A DNA stretch of 64,000 nt, from contig OY282609.1 of NCBI GenBank assembly GCA_958298945.1, positions 37,235,212-37,299,211 on the forward strand. The letters are read 5' to 3'. How positions within the stretch are numbered: the first letter of the stretch is position 1; each line of letters begins with the position of its first letter. Below are positions 11,985 through 26,295 of the stretch, piece after piece. A model generated the notes under the pieces. That model ran no database searches. It was not told where the DNA came from and saw only the letters and a program-made list of their open reading frames with translations. The translations under genes were made by a program, and so were the position numbers. The stretch is from Atherix ibis. Taxonomy: Eukaryota; Arthropoda; Insecta; Diptera; Athericidae.

Positions 11985-14900
11985 TGTTTTACAACAAAGC
12001 TTTTTAATAAATAATCACAATATACCGACAACACAATTATTTACAGAAGGGATAAGGGAGACAAAACAGTGGTTTACAAACTTAAAATTGTGACGTTTAG
12101 TTATTCTTATATACAACTAATATATTTTTTTATCAAATTTACTATTGTAAGATATATTGTATGGATATTGCATTTTTTTAAAAATAAAAATAGGATTGTC
12201 TATAATGACTTGATGACTAGCATTCCTATTTTATCAAAATTTAAGTCTCAGCAATGCTTAAAGACTTCAACTATCTTTACTCAATAAGTAGAATAAAAAC
12301 ACTATCAAAATACAAAACGAAAATAAAATAGATTAAATCCCATCAATCAAACAAAAAACATTAGAATTTCGATATTTTACGTCCATGTCTGCTCTCCAGC
12401 ATTTCCATTTTAAGCAAAAATGCATCAATGTTATTAAGTCGTCCTTTTTTGTAGCCCCATGTTCTGCTCTTATACATATATTCGATTGCTACGGACTATC
12501 TTCTCTTATCATTCCTTTTCCAATAAGGAACTACAACAATAATTCTATGCAATCTGCGAGTATGTCGGGAGCCGCATTTACCAATTTTGCTTATCTTTTT
12601 GTGCAACCATTGACCACAGTGCTTCTTGTAGAGTTCAGAATCGTTCTTACTCTTACAGGATAACAGTAAATTTTCGGAGGATCTTCCTATCAAATACGCA
12701 CAAGAGTTGAAAATATTTTATTAAGAATTTACGTTTTTGAAAAATACTCTTGCTATCTCGAAATTTCCATATGTGTACCTTCTGATGTAGTGTAATAAGA
12801 CATGCTATATAGAAACTCATTAGACTTTCCGTGAATGATCCACTATTTAATGGATTTTATCGGCACCAAATGTAGCCTTTAAAATTGCAACTCTACAACT
12901 TATAGATTTGTCGTTTTCAGAATTTTTCTCAATGGTAAAAGTTATTGCTGGCACTAAGAGTTGAAATTGTTTTTCAATGAAATATCCAAGATACGAATCA
13001 TTCTGAATTTGAAAGGAGAAGCTAAAAAATATTCTCAATATTAAGTATATTCCCTTACAATAAGGATTTTTTTTTGATTGATGTCTACAAATCGGTTAAA
13101 TAGTGGCATATTACAGGCCCTTGCAAAAAAATAAAATAAGTTTAAAAAATCATATCTAACTATTATAATATTTAGGTGCGTACTCACGCAACATACATTG
13201 GAACTAGTAAGCATAAATTGTTTGTGAACTACATATGAGCATGTACATAATTTTAGAAGCGTGAATTTATAATCAATGACGCGGGCGCGGTAGTGTATCT
13301 GTAATGAATTGGCAAATTTTCTTCGAAAATTATAAATTAATTAAATAGGCTCAAGGCATGAAATTTATTGCCTTAACCCATAAAATCTCAATTATGGCTT
13401 TGTTAACTTTGCAATTTTTCATCTACTCATAATCACAGATGTTCATTAATTGTGAATTTATCCACACAGGAAATTGACTAACACTGAAGGGCTTTTAATG
13501 TAATATTCGAAAATTGTTTTAGCTTTAATAGATATCAATTAATTACATCTGTCCTTTTGCGATTATTATAGTAAAATCTATTTACTAATTAGTTAAAGAA
13601 TGATTGGCATATCTGGATAGAAATTATATCAGAGAATATTAAATGTAAATTCAATAGTTCATATTAAGTACCAGAATCGAATCTAGTAATTTCTATCTAT
13701 GCAAGGAGTTCCTGGTTGCCATCAAAACAATCTAAATTAAAAATATTATTATAAATAACAAAAGCTTATTTTCAGTACTTATAATTCTTTTAGAGCATTT
13801 ATTTTTCCATTTTTCTGCGAACGAGGAACAAATATTATAACGTATATTTTGTAATATAAAGTATACTTTATACTCAGATATTTTTTTCACATCTAATTGG
13901 AAATTGTTTTTGTTATCGAAGAAGAATTTATCAATGTTTGTATATGGGAATAGAATCGAATGAGTTCATTATGTCATTAAGTTACTTTTGTTAATTTTGT
14001 TAGCCCCCCGGCAGCAAATAAGATATTAATACCTGAAAAATGACTGAATCAGTACTAGTACTCGTAATGTTTTAACGAGGGCAAAAAGGAATATATGAAC
14101 TACGTACTCAAAGGTTTAATAGGAAGTACTTGAGAGCGTCTCGCAGCAATTATTTTCAGTATTTTCAACTTGAAAAGTATAAAATTCTTGCTGGGAAAAA
14201 CATAAACTCGAATGCCACAACATTTGTACTAGCCTTTTTGGCAAACATTCCCTACTCATTACTCTATTAGGTTTCGTATCTGACCTCGATATTGAGTTCT
14301 TGAAATTCCTATATTGTATGTGGACGGTATTGACCCATTATTAACCGATTCCAAGATCCTGGGCATGCATGCACATTCTTGAATACTTGGTGGTGAATCA
14401 GGTTAGGTATAGAATTTCTATGAAATCGAGCTCTATAGCAAACATATTTCGGTGAAAATGTGAAAACGCTATTAATTGCAACCACTTCTTCCTTATTTCC
14501 GAACGCAATAAAGAACGGCAACAATTCGAAGGCAAGTTTTATTCAACGTTTTTCCTTACATCCCACTATCGACTTTCTTGGAGAAAGTTGTTTTCTCTTC
14601 GGTAAAGCTCAAAACTATTTTCTCAAAGTGATTCTATACAATAGTCAAGGTTGATAAGCATATTAACCTTTTTATATATTAGTCTCTTATGTAATTTTTT
14701 CCAAATAGTATTGTTTTTCTTCTATTTACTAAAGCATTTGATATTGTCGTATGCAAAATAATACTTTAATCAACTGGTCGTTGTTTGAAAATTTAGTTAG
14801 TTCACAGGTATTAAAGAAAAAATTTATTTAATAATTTAGCGATACATGGAAATTATATATTTTACTTGAAATTCAATTTAAAAATACCTAAACAGCATAT

Positions 14901-17900
14901 GAATCAGAAGGAAAAAAGCATGAATCGTACGCAATTTGCTATAAGTTGTTATTTTATTGAAAATTGTAATTACAATAATTCTTCTTCGTTGCTTTAAATA
15001 TTGTTTTCCATAGTCAAATCAATCTTTTAAGTATCCGTCTATTTGTCTTATTAAATGCAAAAATGTTTGCAGTTCGGTTCTAGAAAATTATAATTAATAA
15101 ATTTTAGTAAAATTTAACCAAAAATCTGAGTTACATAGTTTCTATTTTCAGCACAAATCTCCGAAAAATTATATTTTTTAAAAAGCTAATAAATTTTAGA
15201 TTTCAAAAGCAAGTTGACATTCGGGAATATACCGAAATTAATTTTAGTGAAAATTCTAGACAGTATTGTAATTTGTTCTTGAATAAATTGTCTATTTAGA
15301 CTTCAATTTTTGTGTGAATAATCTTAAACATTTAGTAATATTTGGATTTCCAGAAATAATTTCACGTTATGGGAAAAAAATTCAGAATAGTTTGAATAAT
15401 TTCAACTTTGACTAGGATCAAATCAAAGAATATCCAATTTTCAAGTATGATTGTTTCAGTGTGATTGTACATGCAGATTTTCTTTTTAAAAAATTACCCA
15501 TTTCTGTAAATGAGTTATTTCAGCCCAAATTTTTTTCTAAAACAAGTATAATTAAACATAATTTCGATTTTTTAGGCCTAAACACTGAAAAAAGTTTCCA
15601 TTAGTTCGAACTTAATTTAGAGGCCTTAATGGGTCTTAAGAGCTTTAAGTAGATTTATCAAGGTGTATAAGCAAACAAACAAATTATTCTGATGTAACGT
15701 CATAAATTTATTGTACGTGTATGATGTGTATGAAAAGTATATAAATAATTTATTTAATATAAATAATTTATCTAACCTAATAATTATAATTAATTTTTTG
15801 TTTTTGTAAATATTCTATAAGGTGAATTTAAATTTGAAGCTATTAGTAAAAAATTTTATAAGTATTTTTTGGTAAAACAGATACATTTACATTTTAATTA
15901 TATTAAGAGGGCTTTTGGAATTTTTGAAAATTAAATTTCTCGCTATTTTATTAGAAAATTTAGAATTACAGTCTTTGTGGTTTGAAACTTTTCATTTGAT
16001 TTTGGAAATATGTCAGATTTCATTTATAAAAGAGCTTCTAGTGGGCATATTACAAACCATGCGGATGAATGTTTTGTGAAATGAGTTTCGAAATCGTAAC
16101 ATATTCTTCCACCAACTATGAGATTAAATAAATTTGTCAGTTATATAAGGGAAATGTGTATATTATACGAATAAGCTCGTATATTTGGCCACTTTAACCA
16201 CAAAATAAGATAGTGCCTATTTTATACAATATTTGTCCCATATGTATGAACAACATCGGTTCATACTCACATATGTCTATGTAAATAAAATACTACGAAT
16301 GTATAGAGTTTTACTTGGAGACATTTGATGGGTTAAAGGGGCACGTACAATATTCTGAATAAAATAAGCCAGCTTGAGTGAACTTTGGAAAGAACGTGTT
16401 TCTATTCTAGTGTACGCACTAAAAATCCCATTCTAACTAGAATAGAGAAAACATAGACCTGATGAGAACCACTTTGATATATACCATTTGGGACACAAGT
16501 TAAGATTTATTTATTTGGCTGTGATGACATATTCTCCTTGGGACATAATGAAATTTCGGTATTCTCTACATAACAGAAGCACACACGAAAATATTTTTCT
16601 TTTTATAATTTCACATTTTGGTCAAATGCTTACTTTATATTTCTACAAATATGGAAATGCCTTTACACATACATATCCATACATCCATATCAAACTTCAT
16701 ATAATATTTAAGATTGAAAATAAAATATTTTTATTTAGGAAGAATTTCAACAGGGATTAGATAAAAATAAAAGTGGCTTAATGAAAATTAAGTAGTTCAG
16801 CATACTTTTGACATTTGTAAGGACTACTCTATGAGTCAATTTTATATTTATTTATACCTTCCATATATTCGTATTCATAAAATAACGAAAGTTTATTTGT
16901 TGACATTTGTATTTTTGAAATAATTTAAATAATTGCTAATGAATTAATTATTATTAAAGTTTAAAAATAAATTAACTAGTCGAATTGATGATAAAATAAA
17001 TTGCCTAGAATTAAAAGATTCCTGTACATGGCCTTCTACAAAAAGATCACGTAACAAATTCTGTTTGACAGTTCTGTTTATCCATTTTGATAATATTTAT
17101 TCTACTACATCCAAACGTGTTGCAAAATTATTTTAAGTACTACAATTTGCCAAGCTAACATTAACATTCTTTTTTTGTAAGAAGCAATATGTTATCCATA
17201 TTCAAAGATTTAAAGTCTTGTTTTGTGACTATTTTTTTTTCTACTGGAATATTATTTTATGTATTAAATAACTACTCTATATTTCTGAAAAATATTGTAC
17301 TATGAATATAATTTTAAAAATTATTTTCCTAATTTTAGCGGATGTTTAAGTTGCCGGCAAAGGTTTTCGTTTTAAAAACCGTGAAATTAATTAAAATATC
17401 CTGAATTAACTAATTTAATACGTATTATCATACATAATAAGGTTTTGTGAAAAATTTGATAAATAATATTTAGTATAATAGAATAACAACGAATTAAGAA
17501 ATTATAGACGACACAAATTTGCAATAAGCAAAATAAATATGGAATAATAAACGATTTTCTTCTCAAAAAATATTTATCCGTTAAATCGGCCCCTGAATAG
17601 TTAGGTGTTTTTTTTAAATATTTAAATCAATTTTTAAATGAATTTACTAACTAGTTTTAAAATATATTTGTTTCCTTAATTGGCCTAAGTTTTATTTTAA
17701 TAGTTAAGCAAAAAAGTAACAACTTAAAACTATAAATATTAATTTTTATCCAAAAGAACATAAATTGCTTTTGAAAACTTTTCAATTTTCTGATAATTTT
17801 TGTGAACATTTCGTGACTTTTGAATTCTAAAAAGATTTTGCAATATATTTTTGAATTTTTACTTCTTTGGTTTTGAAATGAATGGTTTAAGAAATGAAGT

Positions 17901-19669
17901 TTTCCTTTATTTCCATTCTTCAATGCAGATATTAATGAGTAATACATCGTGTGAAAGAATAAAACTTCACATCATATCATCTCGATGCTGTTCCATTTGT
18001 AGAGCCTCCTTTTATAAGTTTTATCATATTTCTCCATAAAAAGTACGACAGAAAAGGAAAGATTAGAGCAGCATCGTTTACTCAATCTTCTTGAATCTTC
18101 TTAAAAGTTTCAAACAGCAGCAAGAAAATGATTTTTTTCTCTTCCGTACAACGTAAAAGTTTTTAATTACTTGTCCAAGTTCATTTTCATGATGGAGAGA
18201 TAAATTTGGTATACGGTATATACCAGACGCCAAAAGCTCTATGCCATTTGCTATTAAATGTACCTCTAACTCCCTCCAATGATTCTGTCTTTAATAAAAC
18301 CATTCCTTATCACAGCAAAATACATAGTTCAGGCTTCGTTCTATTAAAATTATTCGTTCGACATTATCTCTTATGGTAAAATTTTAGGTAGGAGATGCTT
18401 CTCTGATGTACAAGAGTATTTTGGACGATTTATTTAACGAAAAGCATTTTTTATTATTCAACAAAATGGAGCACCCGCTTTGATATGTGTGCGATAATCG
18501 ATCAGCATTAACCATCTCTTACTACCAGCCTTAATTTTTCCAAATCTGCAAACTCATACTAGTATACGAGTGTACTGAGCTCCTTTAATATGTCAATAAT
18601 AAAACGTTTGTAAAACTATGACTCTAAATAATTAATGCCCTCATTTACCTTGTAATAGTAGGTACCAAATTGGGAACTATGCATACATAAATATTTATTT
18701 ATTGTTTTTATTTCAAACAAGTGCACAGCGTGTATTTGTACGTAAATATGTTTTAGAACACAAGTAAGTGTGAATTTTTCATAGACAGTATAAAATTATT
18801 ACAGATTTATTCCTATAAAAATTTTAATTAGCCAAATGTATTCTTACCATCCAATTTTAATCTTATCTCAGGATATTATATTTAACTTAAAAAAAATTGA
18901 AATATGATATCGCATTTTAATTTCATTTTCTGATTATGCCGACATTTTTTATCATTATTCAGATGAGTTCTATTTAATTAAAATAAAACATCAGAGATAC
19001 CTTCTTCGATAGGAATCCTAAATTAGGACGTTTTTACTGTTTAAAATAATGGAAAGATCTAAAGGAAAGTTTTTCTAGTCATATCTCACTATCTTAGAAG
19101 CTAGTCTTATCATCATTTCTAGACGTAAGTATGTATATTTATAGAATATAGTAAAAAAAGAATCTTCTTATTTTAATATAATTAATATTTATATAATATA
19201 ATTAAATTATCAAAGAGGTAATGATTAAAATCGGGTGCAAATACTTACATTAAATAAATTTATGTTTTAATTAATTTTACAAAATGTTTCGAAAGGATTT
19301 TATGAATTGATATTAGCTGAATTAAAAGAAAAAATTCTTTTTTGATTTCTTTAATAAATTTAAGGATTTAACGCATACATTTTATATTGTGTGCTAATGA
19401 AAAATATATTTTTGTGTTAATCTTGACAAGTTAGAAGAATAATTTGATTGAATAATTAATTAATGGTTGAAAAAAGTAAAATTAATTGTAAGAAAAAATT
19501 TAACATCAAAGAAACTTATTTATTGTTATGGATGTGTCATTTCTTTCTTATAAAAAAATCAATGCTTTAATGTAAGCAAAATCGAAGCTACTCGATTTTC
19601 CACAAAAGTCAACTAATTTGAATATTTAAGACTTTGATCTGATAGCACTGCGGACTTCCTCTCCTCATA
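11985..19669. other. Intronic AT-rich DNA
   Basis: Part of ZnT intron 3. No supported gene. Three faint traces were seen and left uncalled: a retroelement-like peptide on the minus strand near 12370-12460, a short exon-like block at 17339-17400, and a transposase-like QQNGAPA near 18450-18475. Confidence 0.45.
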
Positions 19670-20300
19670 ACTTCTAAGTAAGTTGCTCCAGTACATGCAG
19701 AAGGGCCTAACGTTCAACGTCGTCCGGTAATCATAAAGTAAAGTGTTACAAGAAAAAATGGATAATATTATTTGTCAATAGCACAAGTTTTTTCGTTTCA
19801 TAAAGCATTTTTTAAACGCCAAACAGCAGTGGTAGACAAATCTGGTTCAGGAAGGCCTTCAACATTGAAAACTGATAAAAATATCTAACGAATGGAAGCT
19901 TTTGTCAGGCCTACCGTCTAATAACAGAGAAGCAACATGAGTAATGAGGTAAATTTTAATTATAGATTTTGACTCCAAGTTTTTGCCAATGTGTTGTCAA
20001 AAAAACCCCTGCCATAGGGTCATTTTCATCAATGAGTTTTTGTCGAAAAAAGAAATTTCTGTGGTTCACTATAATCGTATTCATCTCAAGATCAAAGTCC
20101 GTATGACTTTTTTTTATTCTTCAAGATCTAAAATCATTGAAGGAACATCATATTCATATTGTCGATTACATTCAAAGCAGTGTAACAGAGTAGCTGAATA
20201 CGATTCCAATCGAAGGCTAACATTGATGTATAAAAATCCAATAAAATTGGTAAGTTACACTTCCATTATTGTTGGTGTTTTACCTACGATGCCATAATTC
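19670..20300 (+). mobile_element. DUF4817-type transposon relic, copy 1
   Basis: Decayed fragment of a Tc1/mariner/IS630-like transposon. Near 19839-19870 it reads SGSGRPSTLKTDKNI, the linker between HTH halves in these transposases. Near 20020-20060 GHFHQ.VFVEKRNFCGSL matches the family pattern DEAHFxLxGxVNKQNxxxWG around the first catalytic Asp. The Asp itself is lost. The sequence from 20020 is clearly similar to 27111-27158 in copy 2. Stops and shifts are frequent and no terminal repeat is visible. Confidence 0.5.
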
Positions 20301-23300
20301 ATCTGGAATAAAAAAAGAAAGCTATGAAATACATCCCTAAATGAACTTAGAAAACTGTCCGTATGATCTTGTAGATTCCGTAATAGTAGATTATTCATGT
20401 TTCTTTTGGCTTCTTAGATTTTTGAGATTTGGGGGCTAAAGTACTGCAGGGGCGCAAAATGAACATTGAGGTTCCAACTCCTGATATATTTTTTAAACTT
20501 TTTTGTTTTAATTTTTATTTCAGTTATGTTGTGAAGAAGACTTGGGGAAGTTTAAGTAGAACATTCGTTGTATAATCGAGGCCCTCAAAATTTTGCGAAA
20601 GGCTATGGATAATATTTCGGAAAAAATAATGAATATGCATAGCATAAAATGGCTACCACTTGCGAGGTGTTATTTTTCACAATTAAACCAAAAATTATCG
20701 CCATTAATAAAAATTATCACTTAGAAATGTTATAAAGAATTCTAACATCGACATAATTAACCTATTCACCATAGACTTTTATGTTAAGTAAGAAACTATT
20801 ACGAATATCGTCAAAAAGTTCAGAATTTTTTATTTGAATTTTTTAAACATTTTTCTTAATCTTGGATCCTAATGGATAATAAAGAGTGAACAATACCGAT
20901 TTCTTCTCAATTATGGTGCTTGAAACAGTTTTATTATTAAAATAAGGTTCAGTTAGCTATGGTGAACGGAATACTTTATCCGAAAACTCTTCAATATAAT
21001 GATTTGTATGATTCTTACATCTTGTTTAACAATAAAAAATCCATTAAAATAATTAGTTATATCTTTCTCAAGGACTTATTTGATTTTTCAAAATTAAATT
21101 ATTAACTCTTCTTTTAAACAAATAGAATTTTTGAAACTTATTGATCTACAGTAGATACATGATATTCTATCCAATAATAGTGTAAAATCAAACAAAGCTC
21201 TTTTCATCCCTATCTATTATTTTTCAATTTACCAGCACTTAGAAAATAAAAATAATATAATCTTCATTTAAAAAAATTGCACGTTTATTTATAACTAATA
21301 TATTAATTTTTATTTATGAATAACTTTAAAAACGCCAACGTACCCATTTTTTCCTATGCAAACATTTTTTAATAAAGTAAATTTTTTTGATTTACTTAAC
21401 TTGAATTTCTTCATTCACATTTTATGATAAGATAGTAGATTTTAATTTCAATAGCTTTTAATATTCGGTTTTTATTCTTAATTTTTGAAGTAAAATAAAT
21501 AAAAGTTAACAAAGATGAACAAGTACCAGAAGTTGTTCCTCTTTCACCCTACCTTATCACTAACTTCAGTAAACTTGCATCATATTATAGAACAAAGACA
21601 TATTTAACATTTATTTACTGTGTTAAAATTTAAATTTAATTTTTTGGTAAATTCTAATTTTGGTGAGAGCTGTTTAAAATTCAGAAGGACTACGTATAAA
21701 TCAGTAAACGTCTAAATAGAAAAGAAAAAAATAATACAGGTAAAGGAAGGAAACAATCGCGGAAAACTTTTCTACCGCAGGAAGACTAAAATTTGTCATC
21801 ATTGTCCTATCTTATTGCAGCTTTTAAGTATTTTCCTCCTTTTTTCTGTCTCATCGCCTTACTGCAAAACCATAACCTTTGCTGTCATTCCCCATCGTTT
21901 ATTTATTCAGCCTTTTCAGCTTTATTTATTTATATTTTCTTCTACCAATGACAATATACATGCTCCATATATATAGTATAGTTGAAGTAACCAAACGGAC
22001 GGTATTTGATTTTAAACTTTCTATAAAAATACACATAAAAGAAAAGAAAATCTCTGCAAATAAGCAATGAGGGATTTCCTTTTAAAATAAAACTAAAGAA
22101 AATTTTTTAATAGAAAATGGACGCAAAATAATGAATGAGTAGAGGAATGAGTAGTAGAAAAAGGATGAAAAACGAGCAACTGAAAATATTGTCACAGAAA
22201 ATAAAAACAGAAACCGAAGGAAAGTCCTGACAACGGAACTCAAATAAAAGTTGTGTATAAGGATAAAGTTCTTGCACAGTCGTTTCCTGCTTTTCGTCGT
22301 AGTCGCGACTATTAGTCTTCTTTCCGTTATATGCCCTTGCAGTTAGCCTTTCCACTGTTTTTCATACTTATTTGAAGAGTATGTCCTTAGAATTAAACAA
22401 GTAGCCAGTGAAAAGCGCCAGTGTCGCCGGTAAACATTTACTTGGCCAGTTAACATCGGATATCAACAAATATTGTATATGGTATTGCATATATAACATA
22501 AGAATTTTATCGTGAAAATATTTGGTCAGGACGTTGCAAAACAGACTACGTCATTGCATTAAAGAATCATCTATACTAAGAGAGTAAAGGTGTTAAGATA
22601 TAAAAACTAGTTTTTATAATAGAACTATGCTTATAGTGTCATATTGACCATTTTATTGATAAATAATAATCAGAGACTAGACACGATTTGATTTTAAATG
22701 AATTTCTATAGTGTAATAGTTTATTTTCTAAGCGGGTTTGTATTCTGTTAGTAATGTAAACATCATGTCTAGTTTCGTTAATTTAATGTGTACAAAAAGG
22801 TTTCCATAAAGAAAGCTAGGGCCAATAGGACTTTAGAAACTATACTTTTTTATCACGTATAAGTGAATGTATGTATATTAAAATGTAAAAAACACATTGT
22901 ACTTGCACAAAAAATTCTTCTAAAGAATACCAACAAATTTGATCATAAAAAAATTCAATACGATATATGACAGTTTTTTGATTGATTTCAAAGTATAGCG
23001 TGCTCACAAAAATGAGAGCTAACAATTTTTCAATTCTCTATTCATGTTTGCATTAGGTTAGTAAACACATTTTTCTTATTATTGTTATCATCGTCCACGT
23101 CTATGAAATTACTTTGAAAAATTATTCCTGTATAGCAATTGATTTATTTATTTAGTAGCAAAGTTTATTTTATTCTATTTTCCATTAATATTACGAAGCT
23201 GTTGTAATTCTTTGCTTCATAGATGGGGTTTTAATATTATTTCTACTATGAGAGAAGTTAGTCAAAAGTTGATAAACTTTTTTTTGATTTTGAGTGCTCA

Positions 23301-23639
23301 CCGGGAATAAGTTGAAATTTGTGGAAATATTGTTTTTATAGAAAAATCAAATATACAATTTTTTATATAATGTAAACAAAGTATTTTGCAAAGATCGTTT
23401 TTTATATGAGAATACAGGAAGATAATTAACAATACTGTATACTGTCAATAATATGTGTAAATTACAATAAAATCTTTCAACATTTATAATATTTACAGTA
23501 AGAGTTTACGATAATGAATAAATACTAGATAACAGGAACCTAAAAATTATGATTTAAGGAAAAATGATATTTTAAGGACACACAAAATTTCAGAGTTCTG
23601 TTATGGTAGCCATTGCCTTAGTTTCCAAGATTTGATTGC
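20301..23639. other. Intronic AT-rich DNA
   Basis: Part of ZnT intron 3. No supported gene, RNA or element. Several short open frames are without recognisable features. Confidence 0.5.
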
Positions 23640-23867
23640 TACTTCAAGTTAATTTCGTCATCGTACAAGTTTTTGCCTGGATTTCTCCTTTGGTTTTGTG
23701 GCATTCGGCAGCAATGCCAATGGAAAATTCCAGAATTCGATCGACGCTAAAGCTAATTGCATAGTGATTGATTTGATGTGAGATCAGGCGGTCGAGAGTG
23801 AGTGTCTCGAGATATACCACCTTGATCAAAAAGTTACCACCTTGATTCAGAAAATTAAAAATACAAG

Positions 23868-23909
23868 TTTTGCACCATGATAGCGACGGTGCGTTATCAT
23901 GGTGCAAAA
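23868..23909. repeat. 15-base inverted repeat inside the mariner relic
   Basis: TTTTGCACCATGATA and its exact reverse complement flank 12 bases. One arm codes the LHHDN catalytic segment, so the other is an inverted copy of it. Two near-identical ACCACCTTGAT repeats lie just to the left (about 23816-23845). Confidence 0.85.
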
Positions 23910-24044
23910 TTCACGAGTTTTCTGCCCACAATTCTGGTCTCTTTCAGCGAATTGCTTCACGCAAACGTCTCATAACGCCCAAATAATATTTTTTGTTTAC
24001 TGTCCAGCCATCTGGCAAAAATTCATGATGCACTACACCGTTGT

Positions 24045-24105
24045 AATCCATGAAAACCGTGAGCATTGCCTTCTTTTGGAATCCATGAAAACCGTGAGTA
24101 TTGCC
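24045..24105. repeat. 35-base tandem duplication in the mariner relic
   Basis: AATCCATGAAAACCGTGAG...TTGCC occurs twice head to tail with one difference (GCATTGCC against GTATTGCC). It disrupts the transposase frame between VFMD and VVHHEF. Confidence 0.8.
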
Positions 24106-24869
24106 GACTGAAAACGACATGGTTTTTTTGGTCTCGCCTCACTTGGTGAACGCCATTCACTTGCCTGATGTCTGGATTGCGTGTCGTACTCATAAACCCA
24201 CGTCTCGTCTCCAGTAATGATCCTTTTGATGAATGTGTGATCAGATTCAGCCTCGCAAATCATGTCTTTTGCGACGTCAACACGGTCTCTTTTTTGCATT
24301 AAATTGAGGTCTTTTGGCACCAACTTTGCTGCTACACGACGGAAACCCAAATCATTAACCAAAATGTCTTGGACGGATCCATAGGCAATGTTCAAGTCCT
24401 CCGCTATCTCTCTGATGGTTAATTTGCGATTATTGACCAATATTTCTTTTACTTTATCAATCTTTCGTCGGTTTTCGATGTCGATGGTCCGTTTTCTTTA
24501 GAGAATCGTTGCCGAAACACTTTTCCAATATTTCCAACGTTCGCGCACCATTAAATCCGTTTTTTACGCAAAATTTAATACAAGTTCGTTGTTGCAAATT
24601 TAAATCAATTTCTAAAATTGTAAAAAATCGCCAACACACACAGAGATAGATGTACTCTTGGCTACGTAACTTTTGCAAATGTCAAGCTATGACGCTAAGA
24701 TTTATAGGGAATATCAACAACAGATGTACCAACTACATCCGGGAACCTTAATATTTATATTTGCTTTCAATAATACTGCCAAATAAGAAATCACACCTTT
24801 AGTCATTTGTAGAAACACGGTCTGGACAAGTAGTAGAAGGTTTTATTCGATTGACTACTCGAAAACCTT

Positions 24870-24960
24870 CCAACAAATTTTGGACACAAAAATTGCTCAG
24901 AATTCTACTGACCTCACAAAAATTTTGGACACAAAAACTGCTCAGAATTCGAATAGAATA
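24870..24960 (+). mobile_element. Fragment of the family-A non-LTR 3' region, internally duplicated
   Basis: ATTTTGGACACAAAAA.TGCTCAGAATTC occurs twice (about 24877-24905 and 24921-24950). It translates to NFWTQKLLRI, the same segment as FWARKLLRI in the long copy at about 9020-9050. No other part of the element is visible around it. Confidence 0.4.
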
Positions 24961-25127
24961 CTACAATTTTCGTGAAATTTCTTTAGAAATACCACAATTT
25001 TGCGCATAGCTAAGCTCATATTTCAGAGTGTCCTTATAGCAAACCGGGGTTCGTAGAAATATTTTCATGAAAACATATATTTTAGTTATAAGAGATATTA
25101 GATATGTTTATATAAATCAAAACTTAC

Positions 25128-25248
25128 CTTTGTGTTGAAGGTCTTCCAGCTAACCATATCGCAAATAATGATATCATAAAACTGGCAAAATCGGTAAGAA
25201 GATGTGCTGCATCTGTAGCTATCGCTAAACTATTCGATAAAATTCCAC
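25128..25248 (-). CDS. ZnT/SLC30 zinc transporter, TM2 exon with zinc-site His and Asp
   Basis: Internal exon of 121 bases between ATTTTCAG and AG|GTAAGT. It encodes [20 protein letters not shown] followed by [20 protein letters not shown] and R. TM2 carries the HxxxD pair of SLC30 proteins (His in DAAHLL, Asp in LLTD). With a second HxxxD in TM5 it forms the intramembrane tetrahedral zinc site of the Zn2+/H+ antiporter. TM5 is not in the window. The segment is almost unchanged from family consensus and has no stop or frameshift, so the gene looks functional. The final AG joins an A in the next exon to make Arg before MSFGWYRAEV. Confidence 0.95.
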
Positions 25249-26295
25249 CTGAAAATAATATCAGAGTTATAAAAAAATTATTGGAGAAGAAAAAGCATTT
25301 CGAATACGACAAATCAGGAATATTGAATGCAATAGAACAGATTCTTTTAGGGGATAAAATTTTACAAGCAGGTGAGAATTTGAATTTTTTCTAACTCAAA
25401 TAAAAAGATAAGGTTTGGTCACTGGATATTTTCACTTTAACAGATTGCATCATTAAAGTTTTATATTTGCCTTCAATGTAAGTTTTGTTCAGTAAAATAT
25501 CGATTTCTTCGTTCCAAACAAATACTTTTTTAGAAATCGACTGCTTCTTTAAATTGCTCCAAGAAGTTTTTAAGTTAAAAATTGTTATTTTAGCACCCAT
25601 CTTTAAATTTTAAATTTGGAAGATATTGGTAGGCGAATTTATTTTAGTTCGTTTTTGTGTTATAAAAAAAACTTCACAATTTGTAATGTCAGCATTATTT
25701 TGATATGGAAGATTTCTTCTCTTTTTCTAAAAGCAATAACCTTTGAACGTGTATACGTTTAGAATCGAAAGTTGTTTTAGGAAAAATATTCTCATGTCAG
25801 ATTACAAACATTTTCTCGTAAATAGAAATGTCGAGGAAATTATATCAATTAATTGATAAATGGGAACATCGGAAAATCAGTTTCCTTTTACTACACTGTA
25901 GCCGTATTGCAAAACGTAAAATATTGGAAAGGAAATAACAAAATTGGTTGACTCCAATGCGAATTGGTATGTGGAAAGAAAAAAGTTCACTTGTTGTACC
26001 ATGTCAATTATGGAAGGTTGTTCTAAATGATTATCGCAACGCATATGGAATTTCAATGTACGTGTATGAATCAAACGTTCGACAGCAGAAGCAAATCAAT
26101 ATTTTTAGGTTAATTTCCTTTATTTCCTTATCATGTTAATGGAAATATAGTGCAATTACTTGTGGGAAATAAATATTACATTTTGGGAAAACTAAAATAC
26201 AAGTCGATATCATCAGGCCCAATAATACCAAATGTGTATATGTAAAAACATTATTTATATATTCATAGCCGTAGACTAAGAGTATATGTACTTAC
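25249..26295 (-). other. ZnT intron 2
   Basis: Short intron between the TM2 and TM1 exons. AT-rich. No element or nested gene recognised. Confidence 0.8.

Larger units (their letters stand above)
23640..24690 (-). mobile_element. mariner transposase relic (irritans-like), rearranged
   Basis: The N-terminal part at 24630-24480 reads DLNLQQRTCIKFCVKNGFNG and then ARTLEILEKCFGNDSLKK. An Ile replaces the expected start Met. About 25-30 residues (the YEWHKRF..GR region) are deleted, and a shift leads into PSTSKTDER. Then 24440-24110 is nearly intact: VNNRKLTIREIAEDLNIAYG, then FRRVAAKLVPKDLN and IITGDETWVYEYDT with the first catalytic Asp. A 35-base tandem duplication (24045-24105) interrupts VFMD. 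VVHHEFLPDGW, VNKKYYLGVMRRLREAI and LHHDNAPS (second Asp) follow. After LHHDNAPS the sequence turns back on itself, with 15-base inverted arms at 23868-23882 and 23895-23909. The normal C-terminus (SPDLAPCD) is not found. Not functional. Confidence 0.85.

Noticed and set aside
12360..12693. Minus-strand frame (MIGRSSENLLLSCKSKNDSE...) with a later KSRTWGYKKGRLNNIDAF resembling retroelement C-termini
   Set aside because: Only one loose pattern (TW..KK....IDAF) fits. No RT, no shared DNA with the other elements and no 3' tail.
17339..17400. Exon-like block MFKLPAKVFVLKTVKLIKIS after a good acceptor
   Set aside because: 21 codons, no partner exon, no domain. One acceptor in AT-rich DNA is weak evidence.
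18440..18540. QQNGAPA on the plus strand, like the QQDGAPxH motif of transposases
   Set aside because: The catalytic Asp is absent and nothing upstream or downstream fits a transposase.
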